A stretch of 33,967 bases of DNA from Oscillospiraceae bacterium (lineage in GTDB: Bacteria; Bacillota; Clostridia; Oscillospirales; Ruminococcaceae), in contig JAQXNQ010000061.1 in NCBI GenBank assembly GCA_029098085.1, forward strand, positions 1 through 33,967, written 5' to 3'. This document shows, piece by piece, positions 14,037-22,208 of the stretch. The translations under genes were made by a program, and so were the position numbers. Every line of letters begins with the position of its first letter. Position 1 is the first letter of the stretch. Below the pieces are notes generated by a model that saw only the letters and a list, made by a program, of their open reading frames with translations, was not told where the DNA came from and ran no database searches.

Positions 14037-15218
14037 ATGATGAAAACAGGCTGCCTGCTGTTCCGGGCCGAGGGGGAGGACATCAGCGGATTTCTGACCC
14101 TGGCGGCCGATTATGACCTGACCATTCAGAAATTCTGCAAGGCGGACGGCATCTGCTTCGGCTATCTGCCGCCCCGGGAATACCGCACCGCCGCCCGGCT
14201 GGCCCGATCGGTGGGGGTGCGGCTGCAGATTCTGGAAAAAAACGGCGTCTCCTTTGCTCTGAGGCGGTACCGGAGGCGGCTGGGGCTGCTGCTGTGGCCA
14301 ATACTGTTCACCGGCCTGCTGCTGTTTTCCCAGTGCTTTCTCTGGGCGGTGGATGTGACCGGCTGCGAAAAAATGCAGCCGGAGACCATCCGGCAGGCTG
14401 CCGCCGGGTTGGGACTGAAGCAGGGAATCTTCCTCCCCGCCGCCGACCTCGCCGCCATCACCACCCGGCTGCGGCAGGACTTCCCAACCATCGCCTCCCT
14501 TTCCCTGAACCGGGTGGGAAGCCGGGTGGAAATCGCCCTCACCGAAGCAACCCTCAGCCCGCCTATCCTGCCGGAGGATCCCTGCAATCTGGTGGCGGCC
14601 CGCACCGGGCGGATCACCTCCCTTTCGGTCACGCGGGGCCAGTCCGCCGTCAAGCTGGGCCAGACCATCGCAGAGGGGCAGCTGCTCATCAGCGGCATCA
14701 CCGAAACCCCCGACGGCAAGATCGCCTACGATCACGCCTCGGGGCAGGTTCTGGCTGAAACCAGCTTCCAGAAGGCCTTCACCCTGCAGCTGAAGCAGCA
14801 GGAAAAGCAGTTTGACCAGGTAGAAAAACAGTGCCGGTACCTGGATCTGTTCGGCAAAAAGCTGCCGCTCTTTCTGCCGGACGGTCTGCTCCGGCGGCTT
14901 ACCGGCAAGGAAGAGCAGCTGTACGAAAGCAGCCGGACGCTGGAGCCTCTGACAGTGCTGGGCATAGAGCTGCCGCTGGGCGTCGAAACGGAAACGCGCG
15001 CCTATTACACCCTGCGGGAAAAGGTCTTCACCGAGGAAAGCGCCCTGCGGGAGCTGGAGGAGGCTGCGGCGGATTTTGAGCAGCATGAGCTGCAGGACGC
15101 CCAGATTCTCACCCGGGAAAGCGCTGCCTCTGTCTCGGAGGGGGTCATGACCCTGACCCTCAGCTACACCTGCATCGAGGATATCGCCCGTGAAAGGGCC
15201 ATTGAAATCGTCCCATAG
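14037..15218 (+). CDS. yqfD: YqfD sporulation membrane protein
   Basis: This protein of about 393 residues has a cytosolic N-terminal domain (FLTLAADYDLTIQKFCKADG), a basic stretch RRYRRRLG, one transmembrane segment (about residues 85-102, LLLWPILFTGLLLFSQCFLW) and a large extracytoplasmic C-terminal part. That region starts VDVTGCEKMQPETIRQAAAGLGLKQG, a POTRA-like or stage IV sporulation YqfD domain. This is the standard YqfD layout. I chose ATG 14037, six bases from AAAGGAAGG; ATGs at 14031 and 14040 are alternatives. It heads the phoH-ybeY-dgkA-era block, as in other Clostridia, but phoH has its own promoter. Confidence 0.88.
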   Translation: MMKTGCLLFRAEGEDISGFLTLAADYDLTIQKFCKADGICFGYLPPREYRTAARLARSVGVRLQILEKNGVSFALRRYRRRLGLLLWPILFTGLLLFSQCFLWAVDVTGCEKMQPETIRQAAAGLGLKQGIFLPAADLAAITTRLRQDFPTIASLSLNRVGSRVEIALTEATLSPPILPEDPCNLVAARTGRITSLSVTRGQSAVKLGQTIAEGQLLISGITETPDGKIAYDHASGQVLAETSFQKAFTLQLKQQEKQFDQVEKQCRYLDLFGKKLPLFLPDGLLRRLTGKEEQLYESSRTLEPLTVLGIELPLGVETETRAYYTLREKVFTEESALRELEEAAADFEQHELQDAQILTRESAASVSEGVMTLTLSYTCIEDIARERAIEIVP

Positions 15219-15232
15219 CAAAAAATGATCCC

Positions 15233-15256
15233 GCATTCGGCCAATGCCGACTTTTT
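15233..15256 (+). terminator. Weak hairpin with T-run after yqfD
   Basis: GCATT (15233-15237) pairs with AATGC (15243-15247), followed a few bases later by TTTTT. The stem is short, so termination is probably partial at best. Confidence 0.35.
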
Positions 15257-15324
15257 CTGACACCCTTTTACAGGATAACGGATAGGAAGCGGGGAATTCG
15301 GGAAAATTTTGTGGATTTCACATA

Positions 15325-15353
15325 GATACAAAAGCGGAATTTTATGGTATAAT
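15325..15353 (+). promoter_or_regulatory. Extended -10 promoter for phoH
   Basis: TGGTATAAT (15345-15353) is a perfect extended -10. The -35 position 17 bases upstream reads GATACA (15325-15330). The TTG start of phoH is about 50 bases downstream. Confidence 0.65.
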
Positions 15354-15401
15354 GCTAGTAATTCAAGATAGCCACTCAGGGCCAAAGGAGATTGAGAAAT
15401 T

Positions 15402-16376
15402 TTGAGCGAACGCACGCTTACGTTTGACAGCACGGAACAGCTGTCCACGCTCTGCGGCAGCTTCGATAAAAACCTGCAGATCCTGAAAAAAGCCTACTCG
15501 GTGGAGCTGGTGGTTCGGGACTGCGATCTGAAGATCATCGGCGGGGAGGAGCAGGTCGCCCAGTGTGAGCGCGCCGTCCGGAGTCTGCTCTCCATGATCG
15601 CCTCCGGCAAGGAAATTGACGAGCTGGCCGCCCGGTACGCCGTCTCCATGATCAGCGAGGGTGCCGAGGCGCAGATGCAGGAGCTAAGCGACGGCTGCAT
15701 CTGCATCACCCAGAAGGGCAAGCCCGTCCACCCCAAAACCGTCGGACAGAAGCGCTATATCAAAACCATTGAGGAAAATACCATCACGCTGGGCATAGGC
15801 CCCGCCGGAACCGGCAAGACTTATCTGGCAGTGGCCATGGCGGTCAAGGCCTTCAAGGCCGGCACCGTCCAGCGGATCATCCTCACCCGTCCCGCCGTGG
15901 AAGCGGGTGAAAAGCTGGGCTTTCTGCCCGGCGACCTGCAGAACAAGGTGGATCCCTATCTGCGGCCGCTGTACGACGCGTTGTTTGACTTTCTGGGAGC
16001 GGAAACCTTCCAGAAGCTGCAGGAGCGGGGCAGCATCGAAGTGGCGCCGCTGGCCTACATGCGGGGACGTACGCTGGACGAATCCTTCATCATCCTGGAC
16101 GAAGCCCAGAACACCACCCGGGAGCAGATGAAAATGTTCCTGACCCGTCTGGGATTCGGCTCCAAGATCATCATCACCGGCGATATCACCCAGATCGACC
16201 TGCCCACAGACAAAAAGTCCGGCCTGCTGGAGGCCATGAAGGTGCTCCGGAGCGTGGAGGATATTGGCATCGTCCGCTTCACCGACAAGGATGTGGTCCG
16301 GCATAAGCTGGTACAGGATATTATCAAGGCCTACGACAAATACTATGAGGAGGGTAAAATCAAACATCATGAATAA
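15402..16376 (+). CDS. phoH: PhoH-like ATPase
   Basis: This 324-residue PhoH protein has an N-terminal KH-like RNA-binding region (1-110) followed by a P-loop NTPase. Walker A is GPAGTGKT (133-140), and LTRPAVEAGEKLGFLPGD is the PhoH signature. Walker B is ILDEAQ (231-236), and ITGDITQIDLP follows. It is thought to act in RNA metabolism with its usual partner YbeY. The start is TTG at 15402, 11 bases after AAAGGAG. The last eight bases overlap the ybeY start, implying coupling. Confidence 0.95.
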   Translation: MSERTLTFDSTEQLSTLCGSFDKNLQILKKAYSVELVVRDCDLKIIGGEEQVAQCERAVRSLLSMIASGKEIDELAARYAVSMISEGAEAQMQELSDGCICITQKGKPVHPKTVGQKRYIKTIEENTITLGIGPAGTGKTYLAVAMAVKAFKAGTVQRIILTRPAVEAGEKLGFLPGDLQNKVDPYLRPLYDALFDFLGAETFQKLQERGSIEVAPLAYMRGRTLDESFIILDEAQNTTREQMKMFLTRLGFGSKIIITGDITQIDLPTDKKSGLLEAMKVLRSVEDIGIVRFTDKDVVRHKLVQDIIKAYDKYYEEGKIKHHE

Positions 16377-16872
16377 GGTAAAGGTTGTCATCACCAATCG
16401 TCAGAAGGAAGTCAAAATCCCCACCGGTATCCGTCTGCTGGTCAGGCGCTGCTGCAACGCCGCTCTCCGGCTGGAGGGCTTCACCGAGGACGCGGAGATC
16501 GATGTCTCCTTCGTCAGCAATGAGGAAATTCAGGCGCTTAACGCCAAATACCGGGGCAAGGACGCCGTCACCGATGTCCTGTCCTTCCCTCTGGGAGAAA
16601 ACGGAAAATACGACCGGAACGAGGCCACCGGCGCACTGCTGCTGGGTGACATTGTGATTTCCATGCCCAAAGCGGTGGAGCAGGCGGACTTTTACGGCCA
16701 CTCCCTGCAGCGGGAAATCGGATTCCTCACCACCCACTCCATGTTCCATCTGCTGGGCTACGACCACGAGGCCGGCGGCGTGGAAGCTGTCAAAATGCGG
16801 GAAAAGGAAGAAACGGTCCTGACCATGCTGGGCATCCCCAAGGGCGCCAGCTATGTCATGGAAAATGACTAA
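16369..16872 (+). CDS. ybeY: Endoribonuclease YbeY (rRNA maturation)
   Basis: This 167-residue metalloprotein has the zinc-binding H-x3-H-x5-H motif as HSMFHLLGYDH; the family consensus has Gly where Ser stands. FVSNEEIQALNAKYRGKDAVTDVLSFPL is the second hallmark. YbeY cleaves single-stranded RNA in 16S rRNA 3' maturation and ribosome quality control. The ATG overlaps the phoH stop region. The dgkA start lies inside its 3' end. Confidence 0.95.
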   Translation: MNKVKVVITNRQKEVKIPTGIRLLVRRCCNAALRLEGFTEDAEIDVSFVSNEEIQALNAKYRGKDAVTDVLSFPLGENGKYDRNEATGALLLGDIVISMPKAVEQADFYGHSLQREIGFLTTHSMFHLLGYDHEAGGVEAVKMREKEETVLTMLGIPKGASYVMEND

Positions 16873-17347
16873 GCCCCGGGGAAGATTCACAGCCTTCTTA
16901 AACAGCTTTCTGTACGCCCTTCGCGGCATCCGGTACTGTATTGTCCATGAGCGGAATATGCGCGTCCATCTGAGTGCGGCGGTGCTGGTCACCGCCTTTT
17001 CCGTGTCCTATGGACTGACTGCGGCGGAGTACGGATTGCTGTTTTTTGCTGTGGGGCTGGTGCTTTGCGCCGAAGCCCTGAACACCGCCATTGAAAAGGC
17101 TGTGGATCTGGTCACCAGAGAGCAGCGGCGGCTGGCCGCCATTGCCAAGGACTGTGCTGCCGGGGGCGTTTTGCTGGCGGCTCTGACTGCTGCGGCAGTG
17201 GGGCTCGCTCTTTTTCTGCATTTTCCAAAATTGACCGACACCCTGCTGCGGATCCTGTCCAGCCCCGCCCTGACGCTTTTGTACCTTGTACTGCTGGTGT
17301 CCGGCGTTCTGTTTTCCTTCTGGGGCGACAGGCTCTTCCGTCAGTAA
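16853..17347 (+). CDS. dgkA: Diacylglycerol/undecaprenol kinase family protein
   Basis: This 164-residue membrane kinase of the DgkA family has FLYALRGIRYCIVHERNMRVH near the N-terminus, the catalytic signature EALNTAIEKAVDLV, and AKDCAAGGVLL. Three core membrane helices are visible, plus a fourth hydrophobic segment at the C-terminus (LTLLYLVLLVSGVLFSF), making it longer than the usual 120-130 residues. In Gram-positives the enzyme phosphorylates undecaprenol for cell-wall synthesis. ATG 16853 has AAGGG at 8 bases spacing. An in-frame ATG at 16865 lacks a ribosome site. The gene overlaps ybeY by 20 bases. Confidence 0.9.
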   Translation: MSWKMTKPRGRFTAFLNSFLYALRGIRYCIVHERNMRVHLSAAVLVTAFSVSYGLTAAEYGLLFFAVGLVLCAEALNTAIEKAVDLVTREQRRLAAIAKDCAAGGVLLAALTAAAVGLALFLHFPKLTDTLLRILSSPALTLLYLVLLVSGVLFSFWGDRLFRQ

Positions 17348-17358
17348 AGTTTTTTCAC

Positions 17359-17387
17359 TTGACAAGCCGTCCTGCGGGTGTTAGAGT
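17359..17387 (+). promoter_or_regulatory. Promoter upstream of era
   Basis: A perfect TTGACA (17359-17364), 17 bases, then TAGAGT (17382-17387). It lies just after dgkA, so era and its followers can be transcribed apart from phoH-ybeY-dgkA. Confidence 0.65.
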
Positions 17388-17476
17388 AAAGGAAGCGTCC
17401 GCCGGAGACAGCCAGCCCCTCAGACCGCCGAACCGACAGAGGCGGCGGCTTTACCGAAATCATCAAAGGAGACTCT

Positions 17477-18382
17477 ATGAAATCAACCACCAAATCCGCC
17501 TTCGTGGCCATTGTAGGCAAGCCCAATGTGGGCAAATCCTCCCTTCTCAACGCCCTGCTGGGGGAGAAAATCGCCATCGTTTCCTCCAAGCCCCAGACCA
17601 CCCGCACCCGGATCATGGGCGTCCTCACCGAGGAGGAGCTGCAGCTCTGCTTTCTGGACACGCCCGGATTCCATAAACCCCACACCAAGCTGTCCGGCCA
17701 TATGAACACCGTCGTCACTCAGAGCATCGGCGATGTGGATCTGGCCCTCTTCCTGGTGGAGCCCATGGGCGCCCTGAACGAGGAGGAGCAGAAGCTCATC
17801 GAGGAGTTCGGCCGCCGGAAACTGCCGGTCATCCTGGTCATCAACAAGATCGATCTGGTTGAAAAAGAGCAGCTGCTGGCCCGAATCGCTGAAGTGGGCT
17901 CTCTGTACGATTTTCTGGCCGTAGTGCCGGTCAGCGTCACCGGCCGGGACGGGCTGGACATCCTGATGCAGGAGCTGAAGACCCATACCCCCGAAGGCCC
18001 TCACTACTTCCCCGACGATACCCTGACCGATCAGCCGGAGCGGATCATCGCCGCCGAAATCATCCGTGAAAAGATCCTGCGCAATATGCGGGACGAAATT
18101 CCCCACGGCACCGCCGTGACGGTGGAAAAGATGCGGGAACGGGAAAACAATCCCGGCCTGCTGGACATCGAAGCCACCATCTACTGCGAGCGGGACAGCC
18201 ACAAGGGCATGATCATCGGCAAGGGCGGTCAGATGCTGAAAAAAATCTCCTCCGAAGCGCGGCTGGAGCTGGAAAGCTTCCTGGACACCCGCGTCAACCT
18301 CAAGTGCTGGATCAAGGTGCGGGATGACTGGCGCAACAGCGAAAGCGCCATCCGCTCCATGGGATTCAAGTACGAAGAGTAA
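17477..18382 (+). CDS. era: GTPase Era
   Basis: This 301-residue Ras-like GTPase has a C-terminal KH domain. G1 is GKPNVGKSSLLNAL, G3 is DTPGFHKP, and G4 is NKID. The KH domain has SHKGMIIGKGGQMLKKISSEAR. It binds the 3' end of 16S rRNA during small-subunit assembly and typically works with YbeY. AAAGGAG precedes the ATG by about 6 bases. Length and motifs are standard. Confidence 0.97.
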   Translation: MKSTTKSAFVAIVGKPNVGKSSLLNALLGEKIAIVSSKPQTTRTRIMGVLTEEELQLCFLDTPGFHKPHTKLSGHMNTVVTQSIGDVDLALFLVEPMGALNEEEQKLIEEFGRRKLPVILVINKIDLVEKEQLLARIAEVGSLYDFLAVVPVSVTGRDGLDILMQELKTHTPEGPHYFPDDTLTDQPERIIAAEIIREKILRNMRDEIPHGTAVTVEKMRERENNPGLLDIEATIYCERDSHKGMIIGKGGQMLKKISSEARLELESFLDTRVNLKCWIKVRDDWRNSESAIRSMGFKYEE

Positions 18383-18495
18383 TTTCAGTCTCACAAATCC
18401 ATATCGTATTCTTTTTATTCGCATACTCCTCCCCTTTCGGCAGAAAATAGAAGTGCCGGATCCGTTCCGGCCAACATGCCGACAGGAGGATGGAT

Positions 18496-18810
18496 ATGAA
18501 AACTCAGCCTGAACAGAAGCCACTGTTCCCCGAAATTCCCATGCCCGGCCGCAGCGCTGAAATTCCGGCCCTGCCGCCCATCGGCACACCGCCCTTCCCG
18601 GATCCCGCTCCCCGCGTGAATGACCTGTATCCGGAGGGCAGCGCCTATGACCAGTTCGCCCGAACGGGCAGCATTTCGGATTATCTTCTGTACAAAAACC
18701 AGTCCGCCCGTGAAGGAGGCTTTCCCCTTGACCATCAAAACCCGGGGCATCGTCCTGGCACAGACGGCGCTCAGTTCCCAGGACAAAAAACTGACCCTGC
18801 TCACTTCTGA
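18496..18810 (+). CDS. YqzL-like small protein with extensions, overlapping recO
   Basis: This 104-residue protein lies between era and recO, where short YqzL proteins (about 45-50 residues) sit in other Firmicutes. The segment SAYDQFARTGSISDYLLYK (about residues 51-69) fits the YqzL pattern, an aromatic start followed by FxxTGxIxxYLLYK. Before it is a proline-rich stretch (about 1-45: PLFPEIPMPGRSAEIPALPP). After it is a tail of about 35 residues encoded in the overlap with recO in another frame (83 bases). ATG 18496 is six bases after AGGAGG; ATG 18490 abuts the ribosome site. Function unknown. The YqzL link rests on pattern and position only. Confidence 0.6.
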   Translation: MKTQPEQKPLFPEIPMPGRSAEIPALPPIGTPPFPDPAPRVNDLYPEGSAYDQFARTGSISDYLLYKNQSAREGGFPLDHQNPGHRPGTDGAQFPGQKTDPAHF

Positions 18811-19477
18811 TCTGGGGCTGATCGACGTCTTCGCCAAGGTCTCCCGGGGGAAAAAGGGCCGGGCCGCAGCTGCCACCGAGGTGCTGGCCTACAGCGAGTT
18901 TTGCCTGTTCAAGGGCAAGACCCGCTACATAGTGGACGGCGCCGACCTGGAAAACAATTTTTACGGCCTGCGGGAGGATCTGCAGAGCCTGTCCCTGGCG
19001 GCCTATTTCTGCGAGCTCTGCCGCTTCGTGCTGCCGTCGGAGGATAACGGCGGCGAATGCCTGCGGCTGCTGCTGAACACTCTCTACCTGCTGGAACAGA
19101 AAAAGCGCTCCCCTGCCTTTCTGAAGGCAGTCTTTGAGCTGCGGCTGCTGACCCTCTGCGGCTTTGCGCCGGACATGGACGGCTGCTCGGTCTGCGGCTG
19201 CGGGGAAGCGGAGCAGCTTTACTTCCTGCCCGGCGAGGGACAGCTGGTCTGCGGCCGGTGCCGGTCCGTCCTTCCGGAGGAAACGGTTTGCCTGCCCATG
19301 GCTCCGGCCCTGCGGAAGGCCTTCTGCCATGTGATTCAGTCGGAGGAACGGGCCATCTACTCCTTCCGACTCTCCCCCGAGGGAGAAACAGCCTTTGCCC
19401 ATGCGGCGGAGACCTTTGCGGTCTTCCACATCGGCGGACAGTTCAAGTCCCTGGAATTTTACAAAAGCATGCTGTAA
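18728..19477 (+). CDS. recO: DNA repair protein RecO
   Basis: This 249-residue protein starts at TTG 18728, seven bases after AAGGAGGC, giving the standard opening LTIKTRGIVLAQTALSSQDKK (read as Met). The N-terminal OB-fold (1-80) is followed by a helical domain. A cysteine cluster, CSVCGCG with a later CGRC, is the zinc-finger module of Gram-positive RecO. RecO loads RecA with RecR and anneals strands. A longer in-frame opening upstream (from 18620) lacks a ribosome site and family match. Confidence 0.92.
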   Translation: MTIKTRGIVLAQTALSSQDKKLTLLTSDLGLIDVFAKVSRGKKGRAAAATEVLAYSEFCLFKGKTRYIVDGADLENNFYGLREDLQSLSLAAYFCELCRFVLPSEDNGGECLRLLLNTLYLLEQKKRSPAFLKAVFELRLLTLCGFAPDMDGCSVCGCGEAEQLYFLPGEGQLVCGRCRSVLPEETVCLPMAPALRKAFCHVIQSEERAIYSFRLSPEGETAFAHAAETFAVFHIGGQFKSLEFYKSML

Positions 19478-19519
19478 ACCGGCCGCTGCCGGTTTGCCAT
19501 CCTTACGAAAGGTTTCATC

Positions 19520-21922
19520 ATGATCAATCCCAAATATACCAAAACACTGGAGCTGGATAAAATCCTCCGCATGGCGGCCGACCTGTGCCACTATGAGGAC
19601 TCCAAAAAGAAGGCGGTGTCCATCACGCCGCTCACCGATATCGATGATGTGCTGCACGAGCTGCACCGCACCAACGACCTGTTTCAGCTGACGGTCCGGT
19701 ACGGCACACCCTCCTTCATCGGTTTTCACAATCCCTGCGGACGGCTGAAAATCGCCCAGCAGGGCGGCGTCCTGTCTCCCGGCGACCTGCTGAACATCGC
19801 GGCGGTGCTGCGTCAGTCCCGACTGCTGTCCCAGTGGAGCGACCCCTTTGCTGAAGAGGAAAACGCCGTTTCGGAGCAGTTCTCCCGGCTGTATCAGAAC
19901 AACTCTCTGGAGCGGGAAATCTCGTCGGCCATTGTCAGCGAGGACATGATCGATGACAACGCCTCCGGCGAGCTGGCAGCCATTCGCCGCAAGATCCGTC
20001 AGACCGAGCTGAAGGCCCGGGAAAAGATGGAGAAGATGATCCGCTCCAGCTCCTACCAGAAATACCTGCAGGACAGCATCATCACCATGCGGGACGGCCG
20101 CTTCGTGGTGCCGGTCAAGGCGGAGTACAAGGGCGAGGTGCCCGGTCTGGTGCATGACACCTCGGGTAGCGGCTCCACCTACTTCATCGAGCCCATCGCC
20201 GTGGTGGAAGCCAACAACGAGATCCGGGTGCTGCAGGCCAAGGAGCAGGAGGAAATCGAGCGGATTCTGGCCGAGCTCTCCGCCCACTGCGGCGACTGCT
20301 GCGAGGACATCTGCTGGGCCTTTGAAAACATCGTGGATCTGGATCTGCTGTTTGCCAAATGCAATCTGGCCTCCCGGATGAAGGCTCAGATGCCCAAGGT
20401 GGTGGACAACGGCCAGATTCTGCTGAAAAAGGCCCGCCATCCCCTGATCGACCCGCAGAAGGTGGTGCCGGTGGACATCCGGCTGGGCGACGACTTCACC
20501 AGTCTGGTCATCACCGGCCCCAACACCGGCGGCAAGACCGTCACCCTGAAAACCCTGGGTCTGCTGACCCTGATGACCATGTGCGGCCTGCTGATTCCGG
20601 CGGCTGACGGCTCGGTCATCTCCACCTTTGAGGATGTACTGGTGGACATCGGCGACGAACAGAGCATCGAGCAGTCGCTGTCCACCTTCTCCTCCCACAT
20701 GGTCAACATGATCTCCATTCTGGATCGGGCGGATTACCGCTCCCTCTGCATCATCGACGAGCTGGGCTCCGGTACTGACCCGGTGGAGGGCGCGGCGCTG
20801 GCCATCTCGATTCTGGAAAAGCTGCAGAAGAAGGGCTGCCGGGTGGCAGCCACCACCCACTATGCCGAATTAAAGATGTACGCGCTGCAGACGCCCGGTG
20901 TGGAAAACGCCTGCTGTGAATTCGACGTGGAAAGCCTGCGGCCCACCTACCGGCTGTTGATCGGCGTGCCCGGCCGCTCCAACGCCTTCGCCATTTCCCG
21001 GAAGCTGGGATTGGGCGACGATGTGATCGAGCGGGCCAAAGCGCTGGTGCAGAGTGAAAACAAACGCTTTGAAGATGTCATCGACTCACTGGAGGGCTCC
21101 CGCCGTCAGTATGAGGCCATGCAGCAGCAGCTGGAAGAGGAAAAGCGGGAGATCGACCGCCGCCGGGACGAGATCAAGGCCTATCAGGATCAGCTGATCG
21201 CCGATCGGGAAAAGGAAGCTGAGCGGGCCAAGGCGGAGGCCATGAAAATCGTCACCGATGTCCGCCGTCAGGCCGAAGGTGTGCTGGCTGAGCTGGATGA
21301 GGTGCGCAGGATCAAGGATTCGGAGGAATTCAGCCGTCGGCTCAACGCGGCCCGCTCCCAGATCAAGGGACAGCTGGGCCGGATGCACGATGCCGCCAAC
21401 CCTGTCACTGCCCGGGGCAACAGCGGCTACAAGCTGCCCAGACCCCTGAAGGTGGGCGATGATGTGCTCATCGTGGACATCGACAAGGAAGGCACCGTCA
21501 TCAAGGCCCCCGACAAGTCCGGCATGGTGCTGGTGCAGGCCGGGATCATGAAGTCCCGGGTGCAGCTGGAAAATCTCCGGCTGATCGAGCGGGATCGGGT
21601 CAAGGTCAACGGCACGCCCAGAGGCAAGATCCGCACCGCCGATGTTTCCAGAGGGCTGAAGTCCGGCTCCCAGCGGGGCGGCTTCCCCGAGGTGGATCTC
21701 CGGGGCATGAACGCGGAGGAGGCCATTCTGGAGGTGGACAGCTTCATTGACAACGCGGTGCTCAACGGCATCCATCAGGTGACCATCATCCACGGCAAGG
21801 GCACCGGCGTCCTGCGGGAGGCGGTGCAGCAGCACCTGAAGCGCCACAAGAGCGTCAAGTCCTACCGGCTGGGCGTTTTTGGCGAGGGCGAAACCGGCGT
21901 CACCATCGCGGAGCTGAAATAA
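19520..21922 (+). CDS. mutS2: Endonuclease MutS2
   Basis: This 800-residue MutS homologue lacks the mismatch-recognition domain. The core and lever region is followed by the ATPase: Walker A GPNTGGKT (about 333-340), Walker B/signature ELGSGTDPVEGAALAI, and STFSSHMVNM. A long coiled region (EEEKREIDRRRDEIKAYQDQ onward) follows. The C-terminal Smr nuclease domain has VDLRGMNAEEAILEVDSF and IIHGKGTGVLR. MutS2 acts on recombination intermediates and on collided ribosomes. Its own terminator appears to have been separated from it by the inserted element at 21953-22110. Confidence 0.96.
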   Translation: MINPKYTKTLELDKILRMAADLCHYEDSKKKAVSITPLTDIDDVLHELHRTNDLFQLTVRYGTPSFIGFHNPCGRLKIAQQGGVLSPGDLLNIAAVLRQSRLLSQWSDPFAEEENAVSEQFSRLYQNNSLEREISSAIVSEDMIDDNASGELAAIRRKIRQTELKAREKMEKMIRSSSYQKYLQDSIITMRDGRFVVPVKAEYKGEVPGLVHDTSGSGSTYFIEPIAVVEANNEIRVLQAKEQEEIERILAELSAHCGDCCEDICWAFENIVDLDLLFAKCNLASRMKAQMPKVVDNGQILLKKARHPLIDPQKVVPVDIRLGDDFTSLVITGPNTGGKTVTLKTLGLLTLMTMCGLLIPAADGSVISTFEDVLVDIGDEQSIEQSLSTFSSHMVNMISILDRADYRSLCIIDELGSGTDPVEGAALAISILEKLQKKGCRVAATTHYAELKMYALQTPGVENACCEFDVESLRPTYRLLIGVPGRSNAFAISRKLGLGDDVIERAKALVQSENKRFEDVIDSLEGSRRQYEAMQQQLEEEKREIDRRRDEIKAYQDQLIADREKEAERAKAEAMKIVTDVRRQAEGVLAELDEVRRIKDSEEFSRRLNAARSQIKGQLGRMHDAANPVTARGNSGYKLPRPLKVGDDVLIVDIDKEGTVIKAPDKSGMVLVQAGIMKSRVQLENLRLIERDRVKVNGTPRGKIRTADVSRGLKSGSQRGGFPEVDLRGMNAEEAILEVDSFIDNAVLNGIHQVTIIHGKGTGVLREAVQQHLKRHKSVKSYRLGVFGEGETGVTIAELK

Positions 21923-21928
21923 GCCTGG

Positions 21929-21955
21929 GGCGCAGTCCAAACGGGCTGCGCCTTT
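21929..21955 (+). other. Short GC hairpin after mutS2
   Basis: GGCGCAG (21929-21935) pairs with CTGCGCC (21946-21952) followed by only TTTA. It may be a fortuitous structure made when the flanking GCTGCGCC was duplicated, or a weak terminator. Confidence 0.4.
21945..21952. repeat. Left 8-bp direct repeat (candidate target-site duplication)
   Basis: GCTGCGCC here recurs exactly at 22111-22118, bracketing the 158-bp element. Confidence 0.6.
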
Positions 21956-22110
21956 AGCGTATCGATAAAGTCAGTGCACACTGGCAATTCGCACAAATAA
22001 GGTATTACCTATCGTTAGACTGCCAAGGCAAAGAAAGTTTTGCCAACCAATTGAAAGTAAGTTGCCTATTTGTGCAAATCGTCAATCAGTAGTGACTTTA
22101 TCGACACGCT
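21953..22110. mobile_element. 158-bp MITE-like element
   Basis: The left end AGCGTATCGATAAAGTCA (21956-21973) and right end TGACTTTATCGACACGCT (22093-22110) are reverse complements at 17 of 18 positions. Inside, GCACAAATA (21991-21999) matches TATTTGTGC (22067-22075). Small palindromes CAGTG-CA-CACTG (21972-21983) and TGCC-AA-GGCA (22021-22030) add further fold-back potential. Flanks carry the direct repeat GCTGCGCC. The element is clearly AT-richer than its surroundings and has no coding frame. It separates the mutS2 stop from a good terminator. A non-autonomous transposable element is the simplest reading. I do not recognise the family of the ends. The three extra T's at the left end are unexplained. 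Confidence 0.65.
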
Positions 22111-22118
22111 GCTGCGCC
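22111..22118. repeat. Right 8-bp direct repeat (candidate target-site duplication)
   Basis: GCTGCGCC, identical to 21945-21952 and directly adjoining the right terminal inverted repeat. It also forms part of the left arm of the terminator that follows. Confidence 0.6.
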
Positions 22119-22143
22119 GGAAGCAAATCCGACGCAGTTTTTT
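22112..22143 (+). terminator. Terminator originally belonging to mutS2
   Basis: CTGCGCCGGA (22112-22121) pairs with TCCGACGCAG (22128-22137) with one mismatch, followed by six T's. Removing the element and one copy of the 8-bp repeat would put this terminator just after the mutS2 stop. Confidence 0.8.
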
Positions 22144-22164
22144 ATATTCCGGATAAAGTTTCCC

Positions 22165-22193
22165 TTGACAAACCGCCCATATTGGAGTACAAT
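22165..22193 (+). promoter_or_regulatory. Sigma-A promoter of the ABC exporter operon
   Basis: TTGACA (22165-22170), 17 bases, TACAAT (22188-22193): near-consensus and therefore strong unless repressed. Confidence 0.85.
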
Positions 22194-22208
22194 TGAGTCT
22201 GTAAATGA

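Noticed and set aside
18620..18727. Longer N-terminus for RecO
   Set aside because: The in-frame upstream stretch overlaps the YqzL-like gene, lacks a ribosome site, and standard RecO begins at TIKTRGIVL behind AAGGAGGC.
17483..20860. Minus-strand open frame of over 1100 codons across era, recO and mutS2
   Set aside because: Antisense shadow spanning three real genes and their gaps; no coding features.
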